Shown here: one piece after another, positions 8,207-17,966 of the stretch
Layout: each line of letters opens with the position of its first letter
Numbering within the stretch: position 1 is the first letter of the stretch
Source: Paenibacillus sp. FSL R5-0490
GTDB taxonomy: Bacteria; Bacillota; Bacilli; Bacillales; Cytobacillaceae
Length of the DNA stretch: 64,000 nt
NCBI RefSeq assembly: GCF_001956215.1
Contig: NZ_MRTQ01000006.1
Location: 124,001-188,000 of the forward strand
Reading direction: 5' to 3'
Notes under the pieces: model-generated
Database searches by the model: none
Told to the model about the DNA's origin: nothing
The model's input: only the letters and a program-made list of their open reading frames with translations
Made by a program: the position numbers and the translations under genes

Positions 8207-9763
8207 ATGAATGTTTATAAAAAATGGCTGTTAAAAGTCCTGGCTGCTTTTATGATTTTAGGCTGTCTCTTCGCCATGCCGATTGCTGTATTTAACTATA
8301 CGACAGATCCATTATGGATTTTCCCGCATAAAAATGAATGGAATGATGTGCAGCAGGGTTTTAATGAAAGACAGCAGAAAGTAAACAAATTTAAATATGG
8401 GAAAGAACAGTATGATGCCCTTTTATTGGGAAGCAGCCGCTCTACTTATATAAACCAGCATGATTTTAAAGATTTGAAGGTGTTCAATTTTGCTGTAAGC
8501 TCTATGTACGCAGAGGAGTATAAAGGATATATTGACTACGCCAGGGAACTCAACGGAAAACCGTTTGAATATATTTTCCTGGGTCTGGACTTTTTCGCTA
8601 CAAATAAATACCGCGAGCTTGCCGAAGAAAAACCGGAATTCTATACAGGACAGGCTGACAGCTATCTATACAGAATCAAGTCGACTGCGTCCTTTGATAC
8701 TTTGAAAAAATCTATATCTGTTTATCAATCATCGAAAAAGAATCAACCTGTATTCATAGATCATAGGTATTATAATCGTAATAATGTGGCTATGCCTTTC
8801 CCTGTGGATGATCAATTAAGACAAGCCAGAATTGAAACGAATATCTATCAATTTTTCCAAAATAATGAACCCTATGAGTATGACCCTAAAGTAATGGAGA
8901 TGCTGAAACAGCTTAAGGCTGAAAACCCGAAAACTAAATTTATTGTCTATACAACACCAGTTACCCTTCCGCGTTTTGTCATTGAAATGCAGAATGAGGA
9001 ATACCTGAAAGGTTATGAGCGCTGGCTTATGGACCTGACGGAAACCTTTGGCACCGTGCATCACTTTATGGATATAAACGAAATGACAAGGCACTTGCCA
9101 AACTTTATAGACTCCCATCACTTCACTCCTGATGCAGGGACAAAAATAGTTCAGGCTATTTGGAATGACAGAAACGATTTCGGCGTTACCCTGAATAAAG
9201 ATAATGCAGAAGCCGAAATTGCAAAGATTAAGAAGGAAATCAAAAAATCAGAAACAGAAGCTTATGACTACCTCATACCCATCGGTTCGAAGAGTCCGTC
9301 TTATTCTTTTGTCCCGCCAAATTTCGAAGCATTTTCAGCTGAAGACTGGCTTAGCCAGCTGATGCCGATGAAATTGCTCGGAATGGATGGTGATTTTCAG
9401 GTAACGGAAGGAAACACCGGCGGCATGGTATTAAAACCCATGAGTGAAAGCCAGAATGCAATTCAAGCAGGCTTCAGCCTGACGGACATGAACATCTCTG
9501 CTTCTGAAGAGCTTACTTTTATCGTTTCTCTGAAAGGAAAAACAGCCAATCCAGGTGACGTGCAATTATTTATCCAGGATCAGGTGAACGGCCAATGGGA
9601 AAGAAAAGCATATAATACCATTCCTGCTGAAGATGTTTCCCGCTCCTTTAAAGTATCGAAAAAAATCAGAAAAGGCGCCGAAAATGTTATGGTTGGAATC
9701 CATTGGAAGAATGCAGATTCAGAGGATCAATGGATACAGATAGATACCGCTGATATTTACTAG
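8207..9763 (+). CDS. Membrane-anchored DltD/AlgX-like SGNH-type acyltransfer partner
   Basis: A 518-residue protein with one N-terminal membrane segment (about 8-30) and an extracellular SGNH-hydrolase-like domain. The nucleophile motif is LLLGSSRSTYI (Ser in GSS) and the late Asp-His motif is DSHHFTPD. The C-terminal ~150 residues look like an added beta domain. Directly downstream of the MBOAT gene (RBS AGGTGG, 11-nt gap), it is expected to take the acyl group from the MBOAT protein and place it on a polymer. Followed by a strong terminator. Confidence 0.82.
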   Translation: MNVYKKWLLKVLAAFMILGCLFAMPIAVFNYTTDPLWIFPHKNEWNDVQQGFNERQQKVNKFKYGKEQYDALLLGSSRSTYINQHDFKDLKVFNFAVSSMYAEEYKGYIDYARELNGKPFEYIFLGLDFFATNKYRELAEEKPEFYTGQADSYLYRIKSTASFDTLKKSISVYQSSKKNQPVFIDHRYYNRNNVAMPFPVDDQLRQARIETNIYQFFQNNEPYEYDPKVMEMLKQLKAENPKTKFIVYTTPVTLPRFVIEMQNEEYLKGYERWLMDLTETFGTVHHFMDINEMTRHLPNFIDSHHFTPDAGTKIVQAIWNDRNDFGVTLNKDNAEAEIAKIKKEIKKSETEAYDYLIPIGSKSPSYSFVPPNFEAFSAEDWLSQLMPMKLLGMDGDFQVTEGNTGGMVLKPMSESQNAIQAGFSLTDMNISASEELTFIVSLKGKTANPGDVQLFIQDQVNGQWERKAYNTIPAEDVSRSFKVSKKIRKGAENVMVGIHWKNADSEDQWIQIDTADIY

Positions 9764-9766
9764 TGA

Positions 9767-9803
9767 GAAGAGCCATGCTCCAACAAAGGAGATGGCTCTT
9801 TTC
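9767..9803 (+). terminator. Intrinsic terminator of the MBOAT operon
   Basis: GAGCCAT and ATGGCTC form a stem followed by TTTT, four bases after the stop codon region. Confidence 0.8.
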
Positions 9804-9862
9804 ATTATTGGATAATTATAGTAATGTAGGAACTGATTACTATAAAGTCTTTGGGGGAAAAT

Positions 9863-11935
9863 ATGAATCTATCCAAGTTAAAAGTCAATTACATTCTAGC
9901 CGCATCTCTCATTGCTGCACCCGTTTTCTTTTCCAGTGCAGCATACGCAGAAGATTTAACAGATCAGGAGGAGAGTATTGAATTGGATGACAGCCAGACA
10001 CCTTCTCAAGAAGAAGCAGATCCATCACAATTGCTAAAAGAAGAAATAGACCCGGCAATCGAAAAGATTGGGCCCCAGGTATTCCACGGAACTGCCCTTG
10101 CAGCAGCCTACGGGGAATCACCTGAAAACAAGCCCTATATGTACATCATTCAGCACGGGACTCCATCCGCTTTATCTATCGTCAACCTGACCACAGGAAA
10201 AACAGAAAAGACTTACACACTTGAAAATTCCACAAGTGCTTGGGGAATTGATGTGGATGCAGATCAAAATGTCTGGATCGGAGGAACATCAGGCGGGCAT
10301 ATTTACAAGTACGATCCTGCCTCTAAAAAGCTGACTGATTATGGAAATAAACTTAAGCATAGCCGGGATACCTCTATCCAGGACCTGCACGCCGCCGGAG
10401 GAAGAATATACGGATCCACAGCTTATAATGGAACGGTATTTTCCTATATACCTGAAACAGGTGAAAGAAAAGACTATGGTCAAATTATAAGAGGCAAAGA
10501 ATTTGCAAAAAGTGTTTACTTTGATGAAGAACAAGAGAGCATTTTCATGGGAATCGGATCGAAGGCTGAGCTTATCCGCTATAATATCCGCACAAAAATC
10601 AGGGATCGTTTCCTGCCTTGGGAATACCGGATGGAGAAATACGTATCAGATATTCAAGTGGCAGGCGAGTATTTATTTGCCAAATTGGATCCAAGCCCCA
10701 AAGTGCTGGTTTTTAACAAGAACACATTAGAATGGCTTGATGAGTTTGATTCAACGTCTAAAACCGTGTCTGTGAAGTCACCATTAGAAGAAGCTGTGTA
10801 TTATACAAACAATGAAGAGCTGTACGCTTATTATTTTAAAACTCAGGAAACGGTAAAAATGAATGTTCCCCTTGAAGGAATGAACGTAATAAATATAGAT
10901 TTTGTGGAAATGGGAACAGAGGATTACCCCGGGTACACACTGACGGGATTGTTAAGCAATAACGGGGATTATTTTACCTATAATTTAGAGACCCGGGAAT
11001 TTAAGATTCATCAGGCAAAACTTGCTCCACTTCCAGTCACTTTATATACAATGGGAGTGACACCTGATAGAGATAAGATCATTATTAATGGCTATATGTC
11101 AGGCGGACTCGGCCTCTTTAACATTGCAAGCGGTGAAACAGAAGAAGTGAAGGGCATCAGCCAGGTTGAATCTATGGCATACTTAAATGACAAGCTATAT
11201 TTTGGAGCCTATCCAAAAGCGAGAATCCTGGAATACGATCTGACAAAACCGTTTGAAGGCCAAAATATAAATGAAATTGCCCGTTATAAAGACGTGGGCC
11301 AAGAAAGGCCAACTGCCATGCTTGGGATTAATGAGACCAACCAGCTGTTCATAGGCACTTATCCTGAAACAAGCACGGGCGGCGGACTGCTGTCTGTTTA
11401 TAATCCTGAAACAAAAGAAACCATTAATTATGAAAACTATATAGAAAACCAAAGCATCATTTCACTTGTAAAAGCCGGGGATCATATTTATGGGGGAACA
11501 TCGGTGTATGCCAACCATGAGCGTGCAAAGAGTGATGCAGTGTTATTCCGCTTTCCATCTGATTCACCTTCAGATAAAGAGGAGCTAAACTTCCCAATAA
11601 AAGCTGCCATGATTAATGCGTTAACTCCTTACGAAGAAAACTATATCTTCGGTATGGCAGACGGAAAACTGTTTAAATACGATATCGAATCCGGTCAAAC
11701 CAAGCAGGTAATGATTGTACCAGCCATTTCCGGCCGCTTTAAAAATGCGAATCTGCAATTCGGAAAGGACCATTACCTATATGGAACAGTAGAAGGCGTA
11801 TTATTTAAAGCAAATCCGAAAACAATGGAAGTCACACTGATCAAAAAAGAAGGTGCCCATGACTTAGCCATCGATCAGAATGGCCATATATATTTCAGAA
11901 ACGAAGCAGACATGTGGAAATACGAACCTAAATAG
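9863..11935 (+). CDS. Secreted beta-propeller protein
   Basis: A 690-residue exported protein; ATG 9863 is preceded by TTTGGGGGA. After a signal peptide (to about 32) and an acidic stretch, the rest is made of repeated beta blades resembling NHL/SMP-30-type propellers, e.g. AWGIDVDADQNVWIGG, GHIYKYDPASKKL, DLAIDQNGHIYFRNEADMW. No catalytic motif is evident. It follows the acyltransferase pair in the same orientation but after a terminator, so it probably has its own promoter. A binding or scaffold role outside the cell is inference. Confidence 0.78.
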   Translation: MNLSKLKVNYILAASLIAAPVFFSSAAYAEDLTDQEESIELDDSQTPSQEEADPSQLLKEEIDPAIEKIGPQVFHGTALAAAYGESPENKPYMYIIQHGTPSALSIVNLTTGKTEKTYTLENSTSAWGIDVDADQNVWIGGTSGGHIYKYDPASKKLTDYGNKLKHSRDTSIQDLHAAGGRIYGSTAYNGTVFSYIPETGERKDYGQIIRGKEFAKSVYFDEEQESIFMGIGSKAELIRYNIRTKIRDRFLPWEYRMEKYVSDIQVAGEYLFAKLDPSPKVLVFNKNTLEWLDEFDSTSKTVSVKSPLEEAVYYTNNEELYAYYFKTQETVKMNVPLEGMNVINIDFVEMGTEDYPGYTLTGLLSNNGDYFTYNLETREFKIHQAKLAPLPVTLYTMGVTPDRDKIIINGYMSGGLGLFNIASGETEEVKGISQVESMAYLNDKLYFGAYPKARILEYDLTKPFEGQNINEIARYKDVGQERPTAMLGINETNQLFIGTYPETSTGGGLLSVYNPETKETINYENYIENQSIISLVKAGDHIYGGTSVYANHERAKSDAVLFRFPSDSPSDKEELNFPIKAAMINALTPYEENYIFGMADGKLFKYDIESGQTKQVMIVPAISGRFKNANLQFGKDHYLYGTVEGVLFKANPKTMEVTLIKKEGAHDLAIDQNGHIYFRNEADMWKYEPK

Positions 11936-11980
11936 AAATAAAAATTCCCTGCCTCAATTAGACAGGGAATTTTTATTTCT
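11936..11980. terminator. Bidirectional terminator between convergent genes
   Basis: AAAATTCCCTG and CAGGGAATTTT form a stem flanked by A- and T-rich runs, serving the propeller gene (plus) and the subtilase gene (minus). Confidence 0.85.
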
Positions 11981-14900
11981 ATTGCAAGTTAACTTTCAAA
12001 CTATAAGAATCCAATGTAGAACCGCCGAATGTATCACGGACTTTGATATGGTAGACTCCTTTTTTCAGGTTAAAGTACAGCACTTCCCCATCTCCTTCAG
12101 AGTAGTAGTCTGCTTTAGCCAGTAGTTTGCCATCTTTATAAAGAGTCACAACACCATCAATTTCAGTTCCGGCATTAAATTCGATATAGCCTTTCGTTTG
12201 TTTATCTATTTTCAATTCATACCAATCTTCGTCACCGTTCGGTACACCGGCATTAAGATGTCCGGAGGCAGTCAAGAGCTTGCTGCCTGACTTCTTCATC
12301 ATCAGCGGCTTAGAAGGTTTGTTATTCTTCACTACAGAACCCTTATCTTCGTCATTTTGGTTAACCGGCGCCACAGCCAATTCATAAGGAAGCAGGGACA
12401 ATGGAGTATTGCCATCAAAATAACCGGAGGCAATAATAATATAGTTTTTATTTTTCTCAGCTTTAAATGATCCATAGGTTGCTCCGCTGTCAATTCCCTT
12501 TTCAATATACTGAATTCGATCGAATTCCTCCGGATCCAGCTTGCGGTTCTTGTTTACATCTTCTGCGATGACCACAATTCCATAGAACGGGCTCAGCAAT
12601 TCCTTAGGATATTTCGCTTTCCATTTGGCATCAGCATTTTTCCTCTTCATGGATACCCCATAAATGTTTGCTGTTTTGCTTTCAAGATAGAAAACATCCT
12701 GATCGAAAGGCATCGCGAGGTTCCCTTCGATTTTTGCTGAAGGAAGATTCTTTATTTTCTCCAGGCTATCGTTATCTTCATAAGGATCCTGAGGATCTTT
12801 AATCACCATTTTGGCACTAAAGATGTATGGATCAAAAGATGTTGAACCAGTATAGTAATCTGCACCAGCCTTAATATAGTAGCTCTCTCCAGCTTTCAGA
12901 CCCGTTAGCATGGAGGCATCCAGCTTCATGCTTACCCAGTCAAATTGCATATTGGTTCCAATCTGCTCCAAAAAGGCATACGTGTTTCCTTCCACGTCTG
13001 TCTCTTCCTTAATGCGGTAAATCTCCATTAAAGGAACCTGGCCTTTTTTATCGTCAAACTTAAATTCATAGATTCCCGTTTCATCCGGCACAACACTAAA
13101 CCAGTCTTCATCTTCTAATGTCTGGATATAGCCTTCACCTTTTTCATCCATTTTAAAAGGCTGGGCACCCTCTTTAAGGATTTCAGTGAAATCAGGCTCA
13201 GTTTCAGCTTCTTCTTCAGATGCTTCTTCTGTTTCTTCTTCCAAATCCTCAAATGCACTGCGCTGTTTTTCAAGGCCATTGCCGGCCATTTCTTTCTCAG
13301 CGGCTTCCTCATCCATCATATAAGGGAATATATCTTCATCTGCCGGCAATGTTTTTCCATTAACCTGCAGTTTGTATGGAATCAGAGAAGGTTCAGGAGT
13401 CTGCTCTTCTTCAAGCAAGTCGAAGTTTAACATGAAATCATACATGCCAAAGAAATATTGATCGATTTTATTAGATATTTTTATGATATACGGCATTTCC
13501 GGCATAGCTGTAAAAGAGAGAGTTTCCCCTTCACTTTTGCCGCCCCTGTTTGCATAGAATGCCGGCTCAATCGGGTATTTGCCGTAAAACATTTCTTCAA
13601 GAAGCGCCTCTTTCTCTTCTTCCGTAATCTCTTCCATATCAGGAGGGAAAATCTGATCCCCCATATAAACACTGATGCTTGTATCAACACCCGGCAGTTT
13701 AGCTAAATCAATTTTCACTGCCTGTTCCTCTTTAACAGTGAATTGATAGAAATCATCATCGCCATCTTTCCCGGTTAAAAGCTCCTTGCCATATGAGTAT
13801 GGCAATTCAATAGAACTCATATTGTGAATAGAATTGCCATCTTCTTCGATGCCAGATGCCTTTTCAGCGGAAAGGCTGAATTTTGATTGCCCTCTGCCCG
13901 AATCATCAAAGCTGCCATTGACATCCTTAACGCCGAATGCAAGCGTTCCTGAAAATGGAACTTCAAACAGCTTTCCTTCCTCATAGCCTTCTCTGACTTT
14001 GTTTACATCCAGCTCTACTTTCCCTTCATCGGAAACCAAAAATAATTTGAGCTTGTAATCAAATTGCTTGGCTCCGTTAAGAACAAATTGAACTAAATCG
14101 CCTTTCTCGACATCTGTTTTATACCATTTCTCCTGGAACGGGGCTGTAATCGCTCCTTTAACTGTCTGCTTCTTCTCAAGACTTACCGCTTCTGCCTTTT
14201 CCAGAATTTCTTTTTCAGACAATTGGTGTTTTGTCAGCGCAGGCAGCTTCTTAATATCATATTGCATAGCTGCAGCCGGATTAAGCAGGCCATTTCCATA
14301 TACTACATCAAATCCCTTATCACCCAGATCCTCCGCTGTATGCTCCAATATATATTCGATCTGAATCGGAGTCAGGCCAGGGTGCTTGGACAGAAGCAAG
14401 GATGCTGCTCCAGCTGCCATAGGCGAGGCCATGGACGTTCCGCTCATTTTAAGGAAGCTCGATTTTTTTTCGTAGTCATACATAGTGCTGTATACATCTT
14501 CACCAGGAGCTACAATATCAACGGACGTGCCACATGTAGATAAAATCCCCAGCTTTTTGCTGCTGTTTATATTCCCAACACTGATGACACCTTCATAGGC
14601 AGCAGGATAGCTAAGTGAATCATCCCCTGTATTTCCTGCCGCGGCCACCACTACAACATTCTTTTCAGCAGCCTTTTTGAGCGCTTCTTCAATCAGAGGA
14701 GATTTCATAGGACCGCCAAGACTCATATTGATTACTTTTGCACCTTTTTCTACTGCATAGAGAATCCCCTGGGCAATCACATAATCTGAAGCGCCCCATC
14801 CTCTGTCAAAAACATCAATCGGAAGAATTTTAGCATTTGGATTAACACCATAGCCGCCAATGCCGTTATTCTTATTGGCTGCAACAATTCCAGCCACATG

Positions 14901-15503
14901 GGTGCCATGATAATCAGGTGTGCCGGGGCTCATTGGATTGACTGCATTATAGCTCGGGAGCAGCTTTCCCTTTAAATCAGGATGGTTCATGTCCACACCC
15001 TGGTCGATTACTGCAACCGTTACAGGGTTTTTTCCAGCCAGTTTTTGAGCCTTTTCCAGCTGAAGAAGTTCGTTCTGATATTGTTCTTTTGCTTTAGGAT
15101 CCGGCAGCGAAAGCGGTTTGTAATTGACGCTTGGATAGGCGGATATAACTCCGTTCAGCTTTTTGTAATTGGTTAATACTTTGCTGAACTGATTTTTATT
15201 CCTCACTTTAACAACAGCATAATTTAAATTGGAGAACTGCTTAATCAATGTTCCCCCTGCCATTTTGTGCTGCGATTGGGTGAGCGGCTTTTTAAATTTA
15301 ACCACCAGAGTATCTCCGCTTAACGCAGATTCTTTTGACTGCTCCAGTTTCTTTTGCAATGACGGCTGGTCAATTTGCACCGCCGAAATGCCCGGCACCT
15401 CTTTTCCGCTTTCTGCAGATACACCAGATGCTCCAAGCAGAGACCCGGCAGCAATGCCAATTCCTGCTGCAAGATTAATAGATTTTTTCAGCCAGCGTTC
15501 CAT
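11979..15503 (-). CDS. Large secreted subtilisin-like serine protease (S8) with PPC-type domains
   Basis: A 1174-residue exported protease. Signal peptide to about 30; I9-like propeptide region (about 45-120, DTLVVKFKKPL); catalytic domain (about 150-420) with Asp in VAVIDQGVDMNHPDL, His in YHGTHVAGIVAANKN and Ser in MSGTSMASPMAAGAA; then about 730 residues containing several beta domains of bacterial pre-peptidase C-terminal (PPC) type (WYKTDVEKGDLVQF, DDFYQFTVKEEQAVKIDL, DWYELKIDKQTKGYIEF) and an acidic linker near residues 720-770. The ATG at 15503 is preceded by GAGGAGGAAGGG. All catalytic residues are present. Monocistronic, convergent with the propeller gene. Its physiological substrate is not evident. 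Confidence 0.92.
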   Translation of the reverse strand: MERWLKKSINLAAGIGIAAGSLLGASGVSAESGKEVPGISAVQIDQPSLQKKLEQSKESALSGDTLVVKFKKPLTQSQHKMAGGTLIKQFSNLNYAVVKVRNKNQFSKVLTNYKKLNGVISAYPSVNYKPLSLPDPKAKEQYQNELLQLEKAQKLAGKNPVTVAVIDQGVDMNHPDLKGKLLPSYNAVNPMSPGTPDYHGTHVAGIVAANKNNGIGGYGVNPNAKILPIDVFDRGWGASDYVIAQGILYAVEKGAKVINMSLGGPMKSPLIEEALKKAAEKNVVVVAAAGNTGDDSLSYPAAYEGVISVGNINSSKKLGILSTCGTSVDIVAPGEDVYSTMYDYEKKSSFLKMSGTSMASPMAAGAASLLLSKHPGLTPIQIEYILEHTAEDLGDKGFDVVYGNGLLNPAAAMQYDIKKLPALTKHQLSEKEILEKAEAVSLEKKQTVKGAITAPFQEKWYKTDVEKGDLVQFVLNGAKQFDYKLKLFLVSDEGKVELDVNKVREGYEEGKLFEVPFSGTLAFGVKDVNGSFDDSGRGQSKFSLSAEKASGIEEDGNSIHNMSSIELPYSYGKELLTGKDGDDDFYQFTVKEEQAVKIDLAKLPGVDTSISVYMGDQIFPPDMEEITEEEKEALLEEMFYGKYPIEPAFYANRGGKSEGETLSFTAMPEMPYIIKISNKIDQYFFGMYDFMLNFDLLEEEQTPEPSLIPYKLQVNGKTLPADEDIFPYMMDEEAAEKEMAGNGLEKQRSAFEDLEEETEEASEEEAETEPDFTEILKEGAQPFKMDEKGEGYIQTLEDEDWFSVVPDETGIYEFKFDDKKGQVPLMEIYRIKEETDVEGNTYAFLEQIGTNMQFDWVSMKLDASMLTGLKAGESYYIKAGADYYTGSTSFDPYIFSAKMVIKDPQDPYEDNDSLEKIKNLPSAKIEGNLAMPFDQDVFYLESKTANIYGVSMKRKNADAKWKAKYPKELLSPFYGIVVIAEDVNKNRKLDPEEFDRIQYIEKGIDSGATYGSFKAEKNKNYIIIASGYFDGNTPLSLLPYELAVAPVNQNDEDKGSVVKNNKPSKPLMMKKSGSKLLTASGHLNAGVPNGDEDWYELKIDKQTKGYIEFNAGTEIDGVVTLYKDGKLLAKADYYSEGDGEVLYFNLKKGVYHIKVRDTFGGSTLDSYSLKVNLQ

Positions 15504-15600
15504 TCCCTTCCTCCTCATAAAAGTAAATAAATAGTGCTATTATAATATTACTATCATTTTCAATTAATAGAAAGTTTTACCAAATTAAATTATTCGACAA

Positions 15601-15850
15601 AAAAAAGCGGAAGGCGCCCGCCTATAAAGGTACGCAGACTAAAACCGCCACGTCCTGTGGCAACGTCTGCATGACCCGCATCCTCCCAAAAGCTGTCGCT
15701 TTTGGTCGTGCGATGTTTATGCCGACGAAGCCTTCCTTGTCCTGCGGGCCTCAAGCATAAGACGAGCCGGCTGAAAGGTTGTTCTTTAACCTTTTGGCCG
15801 GATTGGCTTAGACCCGAGAGCCGATGGCGCCTGGAGCTAGACAGTTATCT
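15601..15850. repeat. Interspersed repeat resembling Bacillus bcr-type elements
   Basis: About 250 bp, GC-richer than its surroundings, starting AGCGGAAGGCGCC and ending GGCGCCTGGAGCTAGACAG. These ends resemble a repeat family I know from Bacillus genomes. It contains internal stems (AAAAGC/GCTTTT, AACCTTT/AAAGGTT) and no plausible gene. It lies between the upstream region of the subtilase gene and the 3' end of the M14 gene. Confidence 0.6.
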
Positions 15851-15885
15851 AACTTCAAGATTTAAACATTCTTATATTAGAAAAA

Positions 15886-15916
15886 GAGCCGGGTTTTATA
15901 AACCCAGCTCTAATTA
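15886..15916 (-). terminator. Intrinsic terminator of the M14 carboxypeptidase gene
   Basis: AGAGCTGGGTT and AACCCGGCTCT form a stem on the minus strand followed by TTTTTC. Confidence 0.8.
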
Positions 15917-15921
15917 TTAAC

Positions 15922-17844
15922 TTATGGCTGCTCTTCTGAAACAGCTTCTTCATCTGTTTGAGAGGCATCAACTTCGAGTTCTTCTGTTGCACTGGTGTCT
16001 GCCTGTTCTGATGGCACTTCACTTTCAGTATTAACAGCAGGGTCCACTTCTTGTGAACTGTCTTCCTGCTCCTGAACCGGCTCTGCTTCCGGCTGTTCTT
16101 CTGAAGGCTTTAAGGCTTCATACTCTTTCACAATTTCCTGCTTCATTTTTGCAAGCACTGCTTCAAAGCCAGGCAATTCACGGTATCTGCCAGGATAAAG
16201 CTTGTTGCCTGCCTCTTTGATTTCCGCAGAACGTCTTTCAAGTCTGTTTAACTCCGCCAATTGGCTCTCAACTGCATCGAGTTTATCGGCACTAAGGTTA
16301 ACCTGAATTTCTTTCATTAGCATGTATCTGGAAATCTCATAAATAACTGTTTCTTTCGTAATCTTTGCAGGCAATACATACTTTTCAGCTGCAATGTCAC
16401 GAACATGAGGACCATAAAGCTTATTAATAAACAGCTCCGTTTTCTTAATCTGGTATGAAAACTTATGGTAAGCTTCCACTGTTTGTTCATCCAGAGTACC
16501 AGCATCTATCAATTTAATTAACTGTGAATTCATTGTTGTCAGCTGCGCTCCGGTTTTTTCTGTATCGATAAAGACTGCTGCCCGGGCTTTATGATCATAA
16601 GCCTCCTTCAGCACTGCCATTAACCGGTTTTGATCGTTTTGAGGCAGGCCTTTCAGCAATGTTTCAGCTGAAGCAATACTTTTACTTGCATTCTGGTAGG
16701 CTTTTGCAAAGTCTGCACTTACTTTGAAATCACTTGTACTTTTTATGTTTCCGGAATAATAGGATCGGAGCTTTCTTGATTTTGCAACAGCATCATTTGT
16801 CTGGTTTGCTGCCTGGGTTACCTTTGAACTTGTTTTTGCCCCGCTTAAGCTATAGCCGATGCCTGCTACATAAAGTCCTACACCCTGGTTTTGCTTCCAT
16901 ATGCTTTGAAACTCTGAAAGCGGCAAGCTGGTTTCACCTGCATATCTGCCGATTTCCGGAGTAAACCCTGGAAGCTTATGGGTTGAAGTAAACCAATCCG
17001 TAAAGCCGCCTCCCGATGGTCTTGCACCCGGGTACACCAGACTATATCCTGTCATTTTCCCTATGGTTTTGGCATATTGATGATCCCGGTCGTATAAAGC
17101 ACCTGTCTGATGGAATTTCCAGTAAAGAATCTGTCCGCTTGAATGGTAAGCAAGAGCAGATGCAGGCTTAATCTCATTCACAAAGTTTATAATCGCCTTC
17201 ACTTCAGAAGCCGATTGCGGCTGGGATCCTTTATAATTCTTGTAATAGGGCTTTCCCGGATTGCTTTTAATATTTGCCCAATCAGCAGGATACTGGCGAT
17301 TCAAATCGACTCCCTTTCCATTTGCTTTCCAGCGTTTAAAATCCTTGCTTCCCGCATTCATTTTGATTAATCCCGCATGTGTGCTCGAAGGAAATGCTTT
17401 TAATCCAAATTGCTGCAGTGTCACACCATCCGGATTAACCATCGGCACAAACCACATGGTGGTTCTGTTCAGGTGAGTCCGCACATCCGCACCCGCTATT
17501 GTCCGTCCGCTCTTATAGGCTGAAGCGTACTGTTCAAGCATATACATGTTCAGCGTAGTCGACATCCATTCCCTGGCATGGTGGGATCCATTGATAAATA
17601 TATTTGTTCCGCCTTTTCCAAGTGATACGGCATAAATATTTCTTCCATATTCACTTTTTCCAATAACTTTATATGTAATAAGGTCTGGGTATTGCTTGGC
17701 AAGCTCCACAATGTCAGCCTGCATTTTTTCATAAGTATAAACTTCGGCTGGATTCACCGCTGCAGCTTCGGCACGATGTTCCAAATGGACGAAGCCGGCA
17801 AGAACTAACAATATTGTAAATATGAATCTCATTAAAATTTTCAT
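15922..17844 (-). CDS. Secreted M14 zinc carboxypeptidase with SbsC-like helical domain
   Basis: A 640-residue exported protein (RBS AGGAGGAAAAG, ATG 17844). Signal peptide to about 28. The M14 domain (about 35-335) has the zinc ligands HAREW (His, Glu in SHHAREWMSTT) and the later His in ALAYHSSGQ, and the catalytic Glu in GFTPEIGRY, so it should be active, probably on peptides or wall stem peptides. Residues about 355-560 form a helical region (ELFINKLYGPHVRDIAAEKY) matching regions in the 31422-33716 and 35184-36638 proteins and resembling the wall-polymer-binding helices of the S-layer protein SbsC. The C-terminal 70 residues are a low-complexity Glu/Ser tail. Confidence 0.9.
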   Translation of the reverse strand: MKILMRFIFTILLVLAGFVHLEHRAEAAAVNPAEVYTYEKMQADIVELAKQYPDLITYKVIGKSEYGRNIYAVSLGKGGTNIFINGSHHAREWMSTTLNMYMLEQYASAYKSGRTIAGADVRTHLNRTTMWFVPMVNPDGVTLQQFGLKAFPSSTHAGLIKMNAGSKDFKRWKANGKGVDLNRQYPADWANIKSNPGKPYYKNYKGSQPQSASEVKAIINFVNEIKPASALAYHSSGQILYWKFHQTGALYDRDHQYAKTIGKMTGYSLVYPGARPSGGGFTDWFTSTHKLPGFTPEIGRYAGETSLPLSEFQSIWKQNQGVGLYVAGIGYSLSGAKTSSKVTQAANQTNDAVAKSRKLRSYYSGNIKSTSDFKVSADFAKAYQNASKSIASAETLLKGLPQNDQNRLMAVLKEAYDHKARAAVFIDTEKTGAQLTTMNSQLIKLIDAGTLDEQTVEAYHKFSYQIKKTELFINKLYGPHVRDIAAEKYVLPAKITKETVIYEISRYMLMKEIQVNLSADKLDAVESQLAELNRLERRSAEIKEAGNKLYPGRYRELPGFEAVLAKMKQEIVKEYEALKPSEEQPEAEPVQEQEDSSQEVDPAVNTESEVPSEQADTSATEELEVDASQTDEEAVSEEQP

Positions 17845-17936
17845 CTTTTCCTCCTAAAATTTTGTACATCTATTAATATACTATGCAGAAGGACAAATTT
17901 GGGGAAAATTCAGCAATTTTTTCAAAATCGCCCATC

Positions 17937-17966
17937 AAAAAAAGCCTGTCTAATCAGGACAGGCTT
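17937..17966 (-). terminator. Intrinsic terminator of the PlcR-like regulator gene
   Basis: AAGCCTGTC and GACAGGCTT form a stem on the minus strand followed by TTTTTT; the 5' arm overlaps the stop codon region. Confidence 0.8.

Noticed and set aside
15702..15920. 72-codon ORF in the bcr-like repeat
   Set aside because: No RBS; the sequence belongs to an interspersed repeat with inverted GGCGCC ends.
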